Source of the DNA: a virus
Direction: 5' to 3' (one strand)
IMG/VR virus record: IMGVR_UViG_3300042887_002054
Coordinates: 1 to 60,171 of that record
DNA: 60,171 bases
Shown: in pieces, positions 52,153 through 59,381 of the stretch
Numbering within the stretch: the stretch's first letter is position 1
How the letters are laid out: each line of letters begins with the position of its first letter
Translations under genes and position numbers: made by a program
The notes under the pieces: model-generated
What the model saw: the letters and a program-made list of their open reading frames with translations, nothing else
Databases searched by the model: none
Told to the model about the DNA's origin: nothing

Positions 52153-53646
52153 TTATCCTTGTAAATTTTGATTATCAATTTGTAATTTTAATTGACTTAT
52201 CAGTTGTTGTGGGTCTAATGTAAATGAATAATCACTTTTTAATTGTTCTACGCCTTTAGTATTAACTGCTACAGCATAATGGCGTTTATTTCCTTTAACT
52301 ACAAATCTAGGATCATCTTCTTTTTTAAGAACAAATGTAAATCCTTTATAATTTCCAATTATACTATTATTATTACTAGGAACAACTCTATTAACAAGAC
52401 CATTTAATGTTGATAAAGAGGAATTATTAAGAGTATCTTGTAACGAAGTTGTGCTTACTTCTGGATTTTGTTTTGCTAATAGGTTTAATAATGTTGTGGA
52501 ATTACGTAATCTATCAGCATATTCACTATCAGATTCATCTGATCTACGATTAATATCAGATATTGGATTTTCACTGGATGATGTAATTTGTGATATGTAA
52601 TCAAATAATTCATTATCATTTAATAAATCTAATGTTTTATCTTCAATTTTTTGATTAATTTCACGTAATTGTCTTTTTAAATCTTCTAATATAGCAATAG
52701 CAGATGTTAGCATTGGTATTAATATAGAAACTGTTATACCTATACCGTCACGAATTTCTTTAGCATTAGACCATTTAATAGTTGCTGGTTTAGCAAGAAT
52801 ACCTAATGGGGATGGTACGGGAATTATATTTAAAATAGCAGTTAATATTCCAAATATTGTTAATATAACGTTTAATGTTTGTAATACTTTTAATATAGCT
52901 CTTATTCTATTTTCTTGTCTATTTATAGTACTAATAGCTCCATTTCTAGCTATTCTAGCTTGGTTTAATTGAGGTAATGTTACTGCGTTATCAATAATTT
53001 CATTTGTTTTATCTACTAATTCTTGAAGTTCAGCACTATTGGCTATAACTTTAATTAATTCTCCTGTTAATAAAGATGCTGTTATTTGTACTAAACCCTT
53101 AAATACATTTTTTAATAACTGTTGGACTTTTTCAGATTTATATAACTTATATAAAGTTTCTCTATTTAATTTTTTTCCAGCAACTTTTCCTTTAAATTGA
53201 ACATAGTCTGTTTTTATTTTTATAAAAGGATCTAGTAAAATTTTTTGTAATCTATCTTGTAATCCTTTTAAATTTTTATCAATTTTTGCTTTTTCTTTTA
53301 AATAATTTTCATTTTCAAAAGCAACAGCAGCTTGATATTCTTCATCTGATAAAGTAGGTGGATTTTCAATTACTCTTCCAAATTCATATGTTGTTGTACC
53401 TATATTTTGTTTTGATAGTTCAAGTAATTTTTTAATATGATTTTTTTCAAATTCAATTTTTCTTAAAATTGTTTTTTGAATTTCATCTTTTAATTTTTGA
53501 ACAATACCTAATGCAGCATTTATAACCTGTTTTTTAGCATTATCAATTAACTGTTGTCCAAAAGATTGTGGATTTTGGATTATTGATAGCGTGTTTGTTA
53601 CACTACTAGGAACTAAAGATGATATGTTGGATTGTAAATCAGCCAT
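52153..53646 (-). CDS. Hydrophobic tail/baseplate protein (497 aa)
   Basis: The 497-residue protein has long charged helices (about 30-160), then two strongly hydrophobic stretches (about 255-285, 'LNVILTIFGILTAILNIIPVPSPLGIL', and about 300-322, 'IGITVSILIPMLTSAIAIL'), then a soluble C-terminal domain. Coupled by one base to the gp5-like gene. The layout resembles small tape-measure or baseplate-hub proteins that may enter the host membrane on infection, comparable in position to T4 gp29/gp48. Assignment is by context only. Confidence 0.65.
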   Translation of the reverse strand: MADLQSNISSLVPSSVTNTLSIIQNPQSFGQQLIDNAKKQVINAALGIVQKLKDEIQKTILRKIEFEKNHIKKLLELSKQNIGTTTYEFGRVIENPPTLSDEEYQAAVAFENENYLKEKAKIDKNLKGLQDRLQKILLDPFIKIKTDYVQFKGKVAGKKLNRETLYKLYKSEKVQQLLKNVFKGLVQITASLLTGELIKVIANSAELQELVDKTNEIIDNAVTLPQLNQARIARNGAISTINRQENRIRAILKVLQTLNVILTIFGILTAILNIIPVPSPLGILAKPATIKWSNAKEIRDGIGITVSILIPMLTSAIAILEDLKRQLREINQKIEDKTLDLLNDNELFDYISQITSSSENPISDINRRSDESDSEYADRLRNSTTLLNLLAKQNPEVSTTSLQDTLNNSSLSTLNGLVNRVVPSNNNSIIGNYKGFTFVLKKEDDPRFVVKGNKRHYAVAVNTKGVEQLKSDYSFTLDPQQLISQLKLQIDNQNLQG

Positions 53647-54881
53647 TATATTGTAAAGGTTGTATTTGATTTTAAAGTTTCAATCTTATCATAAAGAGGT
53701 TTTAATTGAGCTTGTAGAGCTTCAGCTGATCCTTGAACCTTAGCTAGGGGACTACCGCTAGCATTTGTAGATGTTGCTGTAAGGGAAAGTGCAAATGCAT
53801 CTAATGCTGATATTAATGATAATAAAAAATCACCAGTTTTTCCTCCTAATAGTAAAGGTTCAGATGCTGGTGTATCATCGAAACGAGTTCCTAGGATAAT
53901 TTTAGGATTAGGACCTTTAGGAACAGCATCTCCTTTAACATTAATATAAACTCTTCCACCATTTAAATTGATATAATTATTTGTACTAATTTCAACATTA
54001 GTAGAAGCAAATATCATTACTTCATCAAATTTAGAATTTAATACAACTCTTCCAGCAGTTAATATAGCTTGAGAATTTGAATAATCTCCTACACTTTCAG
54101 GAAGAGTAATTGGATTTAAAGGATCTTTAACTTCTACTTTTAAAGGTATAATTTGATTAGATGTTAAATAAAGTGAAGAAGCATCTTCATTAATTTGTTC
54201 GATATAAAATTCTTTATCCTTACTATATTTGTGACCATTAGAAATAATAGTAATAGGATAACCTTCAAGCCCAATATCAGACCATTCATTTCTGTTTGAA
54301 GCTACTCTTACAGTAGTTCCAAAACGAATAGAATTTCCTTTTCTACCTTGTATTATATGATCACCTTCATAATTTAAAATATTTCTTATATTAGCATCTT
54401 CTAAAAAAGTTTTTCCTAATGGAGATTTTGAATTTGCTGTCTGAGAGTTAACTTGACTATCACTCCATAAATTTATAGAATTTATATAGTATTTTTCTGG
54501 TGCTAAAGGTACTAATTGAGATGATGGAGAAGGTAATTCAATTATATATACTAATTCTCCTAATAAAGGGTAATAACAAAATTGAGGAAATAATGGTTTT
54601 GCAGGAGTACATCTATTTAAGAAAGCATCTACATCTAAACTACTTCCAACTATAGGATCAATATTTTTTGATTTATCATAATCTAAATAAAATATAGTTC
54701 CTGGTGCAGAAAATCCTCCTACTCTTTCAAATTGTCTGGGGGTTGGAGTATTATTAGTAGTAACAACACCCATTACCTTGCCTACTTGTAAAGCGGGTGT
54801 TTGTGGAATAGCTGAGGTATTAGATGACTTACTAACACCTGCTGTTTGATTACTTATACCTGTTCTTATTGATAAAGGCAT
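53646..54881 (-). CDS. 5: Baseplate hub / spike protein, gp5-like
   Basis: The 411-residue protein has an OB-fold-like middle with 'EYITKED' type strands absent but 'YEGDHIIQGRKGNSIRFGTTV' present, which marks gp5/VgrG-like hub proteins of marine T4-like phages. A beta-helix-like region follows ('ILTAGRVVLNSKFDEVMIFASTNVEISTNNYINLNGG', about 280-320), the needle. No lysozyme domain is inserted, unlike T4 gp5, which may explain the separate GH19 gene nearby. Confidence 0.8.
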   Translation of the reverse strand: MPLSIRTGISNQTAGVSKSSNTSAIPQTPALQVGKVMGVVTTNNTPTPRQFERVGGFSAPGTIFYLDYDKSKNIDPIVGSSLDVDAFLNRCTPAKPLFPQFCYYPLLGELVYIIELPSPSSQLVPLAPEKYYINSINLWSDSQVNSQTANSKSPLGKTFLEDANIRNILNYEGDHIIQGRKGNSIRFGTTVRVASNRNEWSDIGLEGYPITIISNGHKYSKDKEFYIEQINEDASSLYLTSNQIIPLKVEVKDPLNPITLPESVGDYSNSQAILTAGRVVLNSKFDEVMIFASTNVEISTNNYINLNGGRVYINVKGDAVPKGPNPKIILGTRFDDTPASEPLLLGGKTGDFLLSLISALDAFALSLTATSTNASGSPLAKVQGSAEALQAQLKPLYDKIETLKSNTTFTI

Positions 54882-55279
54882 TACTTAATAGTTTCGTATT
54901 GTAATTGTTGCTTTTGAGGAGCTTGTTCTAATAATTTCTTACCTTCCTCTTCTATCGCTTTTTGTTCTTCTAATAAAGCAGTTATTTCATCCATATTAAT
55001 TAAATCCTGTCCAGCATTAGCGTTAACAGTTGATGCACGTTGTGCAATAGCTGCCATTTTAATTAATTGTTCATTATTTTTTACATTAACATCAATTAAA
55101 TCTTTAACAGTAGGCATTAACATTACCGCGGAACCCGCGTTAGATGTTGCCATAGGTTTCATAGTATCAATAAATTCACCAATCTGTTTGTCAATATCTT
55201 TATTATTCTTGTGTATTTTCTTAAATAAATCCGATAAGGACATACCGTCAAATACAGTTACATCGTCAAAATTAGCCAT
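54881..55279 (-). CDS. Small conserved baseplate-cluster protein (132 aa)
   Basis: A helical protein, with 'MSLSDLFKKIHKNNKDIDKQIGEFIDTMKPM' and a Glu/Gln-rich C-terminus (LLEEQKAIEEEGKKLLEQ). Similar short proteins occur at this point in T4-like phages, as I recall, between the late sigma factor and gp5. Overlaps gp5 by one base. Function unknown. Confidence 0.65.
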   Translation of the reverse strand: MANFDDVTVFDGMSLSDLFKKIHKNNKDIDKQIGEFIDTMKPMATSNAGSAVMLMPTVKDLIDVNVKNNEQLIKMAAIAQRASTVNANAGQDLINMDEITALLEEQKAIEEEGKKLLEQAPQKQQLQYETIK

Positions 55280-55293
55280 AAAATGCGTTTACG

Positions 55294-55302
55294 TATAAAT
55301 AT
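55294..55302 (-). promoter_or_regulatory. Late-type box at the head of the baseplate operon
   Basis: Minus-strand ATATTTATA, 14 nt before the ATG at 55279. It is between the sigma-factor gene and the baseplate genes, the best place for a late promoter. Confidence 0.5.
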
Positions 55303-55308
55303 AAGTAA

Positions 55309-56094
55309 TTAAATCTTTATATATCCGTGATCATAATACTCATTATATAGTCGAGTACGTAATGTATCCAATTTTTTAATAATCTTAGTAATCTGAGGAG
55401 TGGATACATCTGTCATCTCGCGAATATAGATGTATAGAGCCTTTTTATTAAATATTTCTAGTGTTTCACGCTTACGAAATAATTCAATAATAGCATCTGC
55501 TGTCTGAGCATCGTGTTGTTTTGGAAATAATGTGTGTATATGTTTATCAATATACATTATATACTGGTTAATGAATAGATTTGGTGAATGCATTTCATCA
55601 ATAGCATCCATTGATTCATATAGTTGAGTTTTGTCTTCGTCTATATCTTCAACATCAGCTTTTTCTTGTAACTTTTTGTAATTGTTTTCATTGTAAACAA
55701 TAAGGTAACGTTTAGCAATAGTCCCAAAGTAACTAAATGCTTTACCTTTTTCAGCCTTATATAAGTGTAATTTTTCAAGCAAGAAAGTAATAACTTCATG
55801 CTTTAAATCTTCAATAGTATCCGTATCGGTATAGTAAAACTTAAATGTATGGATAATATTTTCAGCTAATTTATAAAAACCGTACTTAATACGTTCATTA
55901 TAAATGCGATTACGCTCAGCCGTATCTTCAGTAATAAGATATTCGACGATAGCGTCCTCAGTATCTTGAGTAAAATAAATTCTTGGTTCTTTTGGTTTAC
56001 GCTTACGAGGTTTACCGCGTTTAGTTAACGCTATCGTTTCATCATCGTCTCCGAATATATCGTAGTCGTAATCTTCTTCATATGGATATGCCAT
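55309..56094 (-). CDS. 55: Late-transcription sigma factor, gp55-like
   Basis: The 261-residue protein has an acidic N-terminus, a basic stretch (KRGKPRKRKPKEPR) and a sigma region-2-like domain. The marks are 'YNERIKYGFYKLAENIIHTFKFYY', 'TIEDLKHEVITFLLEKLHLYKAEKGKAFSYFGTIAKRYLI' and a C-terminal helix-turn-helix-like region ('YIREMTDVSTPQITKIIKKL'). This matches gp55 family sigma factors of T4-like phages, which direct RNA polymerase to late promoters together with the sliding clamp. T4 gp55 recognises TATAAATA; the target here may be the ATATTTATA box. No box of this type precedes it, as expected for an earlier gene. Confidence 0.85.
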   Translation of the reverse strand: MAYPYEEDYDYDIFGDDDETIALTKRGKPRKRKPKEPRIYFTQDTEDAIVEYLITEDTAERNRIYNERIKYGFYKLAENIIHTFKFYYTDTDTIEDLKHEVITFLLEKLHLYKAEKGKAFSYFGTIAKRYLIVYNENNYKKLQEKADVEDIDEDKTQLYESMDAIDEMHSPNLFINQYIMYIDKHIHTLFPKQHDAQTADAIIELFRKRETLEIFNKKALYIYIREMTDVSTPQITKIIKKLDTLRTRLYNEYYDHGYIKI

Positions 56095-56147
56095 GTTATT
56101 ATCTTAGTTTTAATAACAGTATACGAAAGGAAAGTAACGTAACCAAA

Positions 56148-56426
56148 CTAGTTTTTACGTGTGTTGAATTGACTTACTAAAGTTTGAATTTCTCTTAAGT
56201 TTTGAAAAAACGTTCCAACTTCATCATCCGCTTGGAATGCACCTTGTAAATCTAATTCTTTTAATCTAGCCTCTCCATCAGCAGCAATAATACCGATAGC
56301 ATCAACATATTCTTGTTGTTGGATAAACGCCTTTTCTAAAGCATTATTACGTCTTATAAGTAAAAAAGCACCAATGATAGCTAATTCAATTAAATGAATT
56401 ATTACTACCCATAAAGCTATTATCAT
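56148..56426 (-). CDS. Small membrane protein (92 aa)
   Basis: The N-terminus is a membrane helix (about 2-23, IIALWVVIIHLIELAIIGAFLLI) followed by RRNN and a charged helical domain (25-92). No signal-peptidase site. Function unknown; possibly a membrane-attached host-takeover protein. It lies between the sigma factor and a 67-residue gene and is co-transcribed. Confidence 0.65.
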   Translation of the reverse strand: MIIALWVVIIHLIELAIIGAFLLIRRNNALEKAFIQQQEYVDAIGIIAADGEARLKELDLQGAFQADDEVGTFFQNLREIQTLVSQFNTRKN

Positions 56427-56432
56427 ATTTAA

Positions 56433-56636
56433 TTATCGTTTAGGGGCAAATTGACTTTCAAATTCATCCGGCTCAATAGAAATCATTTCACGGATAGATT
56501 CGATTTGTTCTTTTAATCGTTCAACAGATTCATTCACATCGCTTTGTGAACCTCCTCTATTTACTTGAATTTCAACTCTGTTTACTGTTGTTCCTAGTTG
56601 TACTAATTTATCAAGTACGTTGTTTTTATATCTCAT
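56433..56636 (-). CDS. Small coiled-coil protein (67 aa)
   Basis: A 67-residue protein, with 'LDKLVQLGTTVNRVEIQVNRGG' and 'VNESVERLKEQIESIREMISIE' coiled coil. It lies 6 nt upstream of the membrane protein gene and could form a complex with it. No family recognised. Confidence 0.6.
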   Translation of the reverse strand: MRYKNNVLDKLVQLGTTVNRVEIQVNRGGSQSDVNESVERLKEQIESIREMISIEPDEFESQFAPKR

Positions 56637-56650
56637 AATATATGTTTATA

Positions 56651-56659
56651 TATAAATAT
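56651..56659 (-). promoter_or_regulatory. Late-type box before the 67-aa gene
   Basis: Minus-strand ATATTTATA, 14 nt before the ATG at 56636. Confidence 0.4.
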
Positions 56660-56771
56660 ACGGTAATTCCTGTCCCCACAATCCCTGCTACCCTTCACGT
56701 TTCTTCCCATCCACCCGTTCAAACCAACCGTAGGTGGAAGTTACGAAAGATTTTTTATACCTCCAAAGAAG

Positions 56772-56794
56772 AAGAGTAACTTTTGGTTACTCTT
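56772..56794 (-). terminator. Hairpin terminator overlapping a stop codon
   Basis: A perfect 9-bp stem (AAGAGTAAC with GTTACTCTT, 5-nt loop) overlaps the stop codon of the 85-residue gene and is followed on the minus strand by a pyrimidine run CTTCTTT. The 110 bp between it and the 56651 box hold no gene. Confidence 0.65.
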
Positions 56795-57044
56795 TATTTC
56801 TAAATGCTTTTAATTCTTCTCGAATCATATTTTTTAAATGCTCTTTGACTGAATTAATTTTTGGAGATTGACTTAAAATAGTATTAATAGTTTTAATTGT
56901 GATTGGATCACTAACAGTAAACTCAAATGTATCATCTAGTTTATTATCTTTAATATCAAAACTATCAACTTGAACTCCGACACGTTCTATTTTATTAAGA
57001 AACGCTGCTTTATCTTCTAATTTTATCTTATAATGTTTTTCCAT
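56787..57044 (-). CDS. Small hypothetical protein (85 aa)
   Basis: An 85-residue alpha/beta protein starting MEKHYKIKLEDKAAFLNKIE, with a C-terminal helix (EHLKNMIREELKAFRNKE). No family recognised. The start context AATATTTATAGATATG is the same as for the 87-residue leader gene. Ends in a terminator. Confidence 0.6.
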   Translation of the reverse strand: MEKHYKIKLEDKAAFLNKIERVGVQVDSFDIKDNKLDDTFEFTVSDPITIKTINTILSQSPKINSVKEHLKNMIREELKAFRNKE

Positions 57045-57047
57045 ATC

Positions 57048-57056
57048 TATAAATAT
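57048..57056 (-). promoter_or_regulatory. Late-type box close to the 85-aa gene start
   Basis: Minus-strand ATATTTATA 3 nt before the ATG at 57044; short-distance class, so its role as a promoter is doubtful. Confidence 0.3.
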
Positions 57057-57120
57057 TAACTTTTAAATTTTCTATTCAAGTTGCTTGTACCTCCACTAAT
57101 CCTACTCTTATACGTATATA

Positions 57121-57378
57121 CTATATATCCAAGTTTTTTAGGTCCTCTAACCAATTGTTTTCGGTCCTATTATCCCATCTTACACCTACACCATCAATAT
57201 ATTTGCGAATATAAGTCGGTCCGGTTTGTGTAATATCACGATAATAAGAAATAACATCCCATTTAGGGTCAAGTGGATCGGGAGTGAGAGTATAAGCATG
57301 AGCTTTCTGACAAACGAATGGATCACTTATATCCAGCAATTCATAATTAGATTGATCGTCACGTGTGATATTTTTCAT
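57121..57378 (-). CDS. Small hypothetical protein (85 aa)
   Basis: The 85-residue protein starts MKNITRDDQSNYELLDISD and contains 'WDVISYYRDITQTGPTYIRKYIDGVGVRWDNRTENNW', an aromatic-rich soluble sequence. No family recognised. Codon use and acidic/aromatic composition look like coding sequence. Confidence 0.55.
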   Translation of the reverse strand: MKNITRDDQSNYELLDISDPFVCQKAHAYTLTPDPLDPKWDVISYYRDITQTGPTYIRKYIDGVGVRWDNRTENNWLEDLKNLDI

Positions 57379-57432
57379 AACTTATTGTTTATACTGGGAA
57401 ATATAGGTAAGAGTCGTGCCGTCACCACGCTA

Positions 57433-57612
57433 TTATATTGAACCCGATACGTGATCTTGTACAATACGTTGCACAACGGCCATATCTGCTACGGCTTTGT
57501 CCCACTCTTCAAGTGTCATGCCGTGTTCACGTGCACGTTCCTCACGTAATTGTCGCGCATGTATTTCAAATGCTTCTTTAGTTAATAGTATTTCGCCTGT
57601 GTACTTTTTCAT
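57433..57612 (-). CDS. Small charged protein (59 aa)
   Basis: I chose the ATG at 57612 (MKKYTGEILLTKEAFEIHARQ) over one further upstream, since a late-type box lies 9 nt before it and the upstream extension is hydrophobic. The protein is a charged helix, with 'REERAREHGMTLEEWDKAVADMAVVQRIV'. No family recognised. Confidence 0.6.
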   Translation of the reverse strand: MKKYTGEILLTKEAFEIHARQLREERAREHGMTLEEWDKAVADMAVVQRIVQDHVSGSI

Positions 57613-57930
57613 AGTGGTAAATATAAATATATATTTTTGCCGACGCAAAAAATTGTATTAAAAGAAATTTTGGGATTTTGCAAAGTGGGTGCAAAGGGGT
57701 TATTTTGGAATTTGGGATATGCGTATATACTGTCGGGGTGTAGAGATCGTATTCGTGTTGAGAATATACATAGCTTTGCCTTTTTTTGTGCGCGCCGTCG
57801 ATGGACCGCAATTGGCGTGGGAGCATTCCGCGCACATCCCGCTATCGGGTCGCTATCACCCGCTATCGTCTCGATCTCTACGACCTTTTTGTACAACGCG
57901 CGATGCCGCGCGCCTTTTTGTACGCGCGCA
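57613..57930 (-). other. Palindrome-rich, G+C-rich gap without a convincing gene
   Basis: This 318-bp stretch is visibly richer in G+C (many GCGC runs) than the rest of the window. It holds a perfect 10-bp inverted repeat (57740-57749 with 57872-57881), three copies of CGCTATC (57840, 57851, 57861) and two of CCTTTTTGTAC (57884, 57913). A GTACGCGCGCAC/GTGCGCGTAC pair (57920-57931 with 57952-57961) reaches into the next gene. A TTTTTGC/GCAAAAA hairpin and a late-type box are at its left edge. Frames on both strands look unlike proteins; a 45-codon minus-strand frame (57700-57837) is possible. Candidates are an RNA, a replication origin or a recombination site. Confidence 0.5.
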
Positions 57931-58053
57931 CTACTCGTGCATATTTTTGTCGTGCGCGTACTCCTCGGTCACTACCTCACCAATCCTGTATCCCGCGATG
58001 AATACTATTAATACTAATGTTACTTGTAATACTACTTCAATAATTGCTATCAT
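57931..58053 (-). CDS. Single-span membrane peptide (40 aa)
   Basis: A 40-residue frame starts at the ATG at 58053, 4 nt after the upstream gene. The sequence opens MIAIIEVVLQVTLVLIVFIAG, a clear membrane helix, followed by a charged tail (RIGEVVTEEYAHDKNMHE). Size and charge pattern are typical of small phage membrane proteins. Its end overlaps the palindrome-rich region. Confidence 0.6.
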   Translation of the reverse strand: MIAIIEVVLQVTLVLIVFIAGYRIGEVVTEEYAHDKNMHE

Positions 58054-58057
58054 GTGT

Positions 58058-58270
58058 TTAATTTTTATTATTATCATCACCCATCCCAAATTCCTTCAGT
58101 ATTGCTATTGCTTCAGTTTTAGTCACCCACCCATTACCGTCTACATCTACTAGGTTACCTACATAGTACATGTCGTTCATGTTCATTAATTCGTTTACTT
58201 GTTTAATCACTTTAGCGTCTGCAATTGCGTCTGCTTGTCTATTTAATTCATTGTACTGTCTTGGAGTCAT
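58058..58270 (-). CDS. Small EF-hand protein (70 aa)
   Basis: Residues 42-53 (DVDGNGWVTKTE) match the canonical EF-hand calcium loop, with ligands at loop positions 1, 3, 5 and 12 and Gly at 6. Helices lie on both sides ('KQVNELMNMNDMYYVGNLV' and 'AIAILKEFGMG'). Only one loop is present. It probably binds calcium; the partner is unknown. A TATATTGA-CGGTATAA promoter-like element precedes it. Confidence 0.7.
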   Translation of the reverse strand: MTPRQYNELNRQADAIADAKVIKQVNELMNMNDMYYVGNLVDVDGNGWVTKTEAIAILKEFGMGDDNNKN

Positions 58271-58299
58271 ATCTATTAATTGTTTAATTATTTATACCG

Positions 58300-58327
58300 T
58301 CAATATATGTTTATTATTCAGCCCAAC
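58300..58327 (-). promoter_or_regulatory. Host-type promoter, weak -33, for the EF-hand gene
   Basis: Minus-strand TATATTGA (58307-58300) followed by CGGTATAA, shared with two neighbouring genes. The -33 TTTG is not clear here. Confidence 0.45.
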
Positions 58328-58547
58328 CACTAAATGGATCAACATACTGATGTAATTTATCTGTACTTAATTTCCATTCATCGGTTTTAGTTTTAACCAC
58401 TGCTGTTACCTTATTCATCTTGATTATTATACCGTATTCAGTTCCTGAGTACATACTCATACCTCGATCATTGGTTTCTAAGTAGAATTGAACACGATCA
58501 TTTACTTGAAATATTGGTAATGTTGGTTTTGTAATTTTTTGTTTCAT
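58314..58547 (-). CDS. Small hypothetical protein (77 aa)
   Basis: A 77-residue beta-rich protein with 'FQVNDRVQFYLETNDRGMSMYSGTEYGIIIKMNKVTAVVKT', reminiscent of small SH3-like folds (KOW-type), but not firmly assigned. It follows a promoter-like element with an inverted repeat. Confidence 0.6.
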   Translation of the reverse strand: MKQKITKPTLPIFQVNDRVQFYLETNDRGMSMYSGTEYGIIIKMNKVTAVVKTKTDEWKLSTDKLHQYVDPFSGWAE

Positions 58548-58566
58548 ATCATTTAATTTTATACCG

Positions 58567-58598
58567 TGAATATACGATCATGGCTATGCCATGACACG
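58567..58598 (-). promoter_or_regulatory. Host-type promoter with a palindromic spacer
   Basis: Minus-strand TATATTCA followed by CGGTATAA. The 20-nt spacer contains the perfect palindrome TCATGGC-ATA-GCCATGA (58578-58594). The palindrome overlaps the stop of the 96-residue gene. It may be an operator, a terminator or both. The -33 part (GTG) is weak. Confidence 0.5.
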
Positions 58599-58874
58599 TT
58601 TCGGTGTATATTGGTTATTATATTGTTCGATGATCGGTTTCATGTGTGCATCGATCGCATCAGCGTCCGCTTTGGTCTTGTCGCTGGACCAGTTCAACAC
58701 ACACGTGTCATGTGAGCTGCGATGCCAAGTGATCGTATCGTCTGCACTGGTGTAATCGTGTGGAGCGAATAATACGGTACCATCACCTTCATCGTCATGC
58801 ATTTCATACCCTAATGACTCAGCAAACGCGTACGCTGCTTTATTAATTGCGTTTCTAATTTCTTTCTTGTTCAT
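58584..58874 (-). CDS. Small hypothetical protein (96 aa)
   Basis: A 96-residue acidic protein with 'INKAAYAFAESLGYEMHDDEGDGTVLFAPHDYTSADDTITWHRSSHD', followed by a helix. No family recognised. Higher G+C than the structural genes. Preceded by TTG-N19-TACATTGA. Confidence 0.6.
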   Translation of the reverse strand: MNKKEIRNAINKAAYAFAESLGYEMHDDEGDGTVLFAPHDYTSADDTITWHRSSHDTCVLNWSSDKTKADADAIDAHMKPIIEQYNNQYTPKRVMA

Positions 58875-58887
58875 GTTTTAATTTTTA

Positions 58888-58965
58888 TTATACCGTCAAT
58901 GTACGACCTGAACCGTGCCGTCCAAGCAGCAATTGAGCCGGGTTGAAACCCAGCTCGCTCACCAT
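58888..58965 (-). CDS. Possible 25-residue peptide
   Basis: An ATG at 58965 opens a 25-codon frame starting MVSELGFNPAQLLLGRHGSG, ending just before the 96-residue gene. It contains the hairpin GAGCTGGG/CCCGGCTC. It may be a real peptide or chance; the promoter for the next gene overlaps its end. Confidence 0.3.
   Translation of the reverse strand: MVSELGFNPAQLLLGRHGSGRTLTV
58896..58925 (-). promoter_or_regulatory. Host-type promoter for the 96-aa gene
   Basis: Minus-strand TTG-N19-TACATTGA-CGGTATAA, ending about 16 nt before the ATG at 58874. Fits TTTG/TAnnTTTG with two changes. Confidence 0.55.
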
Positions 58966-58985
58966 TAAAAATTAAAAGTATGAAC

Positions 58986-59381
58986 CTAATTTAGAGCAAT
59001 ATTGCTCAATATATCTACTGGTACTAGCTCCCCAGTGTATTTTAATCTGGAGCATTCCCATTCAAATTCGTTATTATAAATGTACACGTAATCTACACCG
59101 TAATCCTTCCCCACTGCGTCCAGCTCACTGGTATTCACGTCTCTGGGTTCAACCATACCCCATGGTTCTTTTCGATCGCGATGGAACGCTACGCAGCTGG
59201 TTAGTGTTGCGTCCAGAGAGCTCAGATCCCCTAACTCCATCAATTCAAATACTGCGGACGGTGAAGTGTAATTATCCACTAGCAGCTGACCGTTATGCTC
59301 TGGGTAACCGTCCCAGTGGCAATAAATAATCTTAGTGATCCCATTATCTAAATTCATCCCAATTAATGATCTTGTAGCCAT
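58986..59381 (-). CDS. Conserved-type phage protein (131 aa)
   Basis: The protein starts MATRSLIGMNLDNGITKIIYCHWDGYPEHNGQLLVDNYTS and has 'ELMELGDLSSLD'. This 'ATRS.IG ... YCHWDGYPE..G' start is recurrent in phages and plasmids of many hosts; the function is unknown to me. The Cys, His and Trp of the YCHWDGYPE core suggest an active or metal site. Confidence 0.75.
   Translation of the reverse strand: MATRSLIGMNLDNGITKIIYCHWDGYPEHNGQLLVDNYTSPSAVFELMELGDLSSLDATLTSCVAFHRDRKEPWGMVEPRDVNTSELDAVGKDYGVDYVYIYNNEFEWECSRLKYTGELVPVDILSNIALN

Noticed and set aside
57871-57882. Phage attachment site
   Set aside because: The 10-bp inverted repeat has no integrase gene nearby and there is no tRNA overlap; a lytic T4-like phage would not need it.
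57637-58153. Long overlapping plus-strand open frames (124 and 154 codons)
   Set aside because: They lie in the palindromic G+C-rich stretch, overlap each other and the minus-strand genes at 57931-58270, and their composition (runs of Cys, Arg, Phe) is not protein-like. No other plus-strand gene exists in the window.
58934-58965. Possible tRNA T-arm (GAGCTGGGTTTCAACCCGGCTC on the minus strand)
   Set aside because: The loop is too short for a T-arm and no acceptor, D or anticodon arms flank it. It is a simple hairpin.
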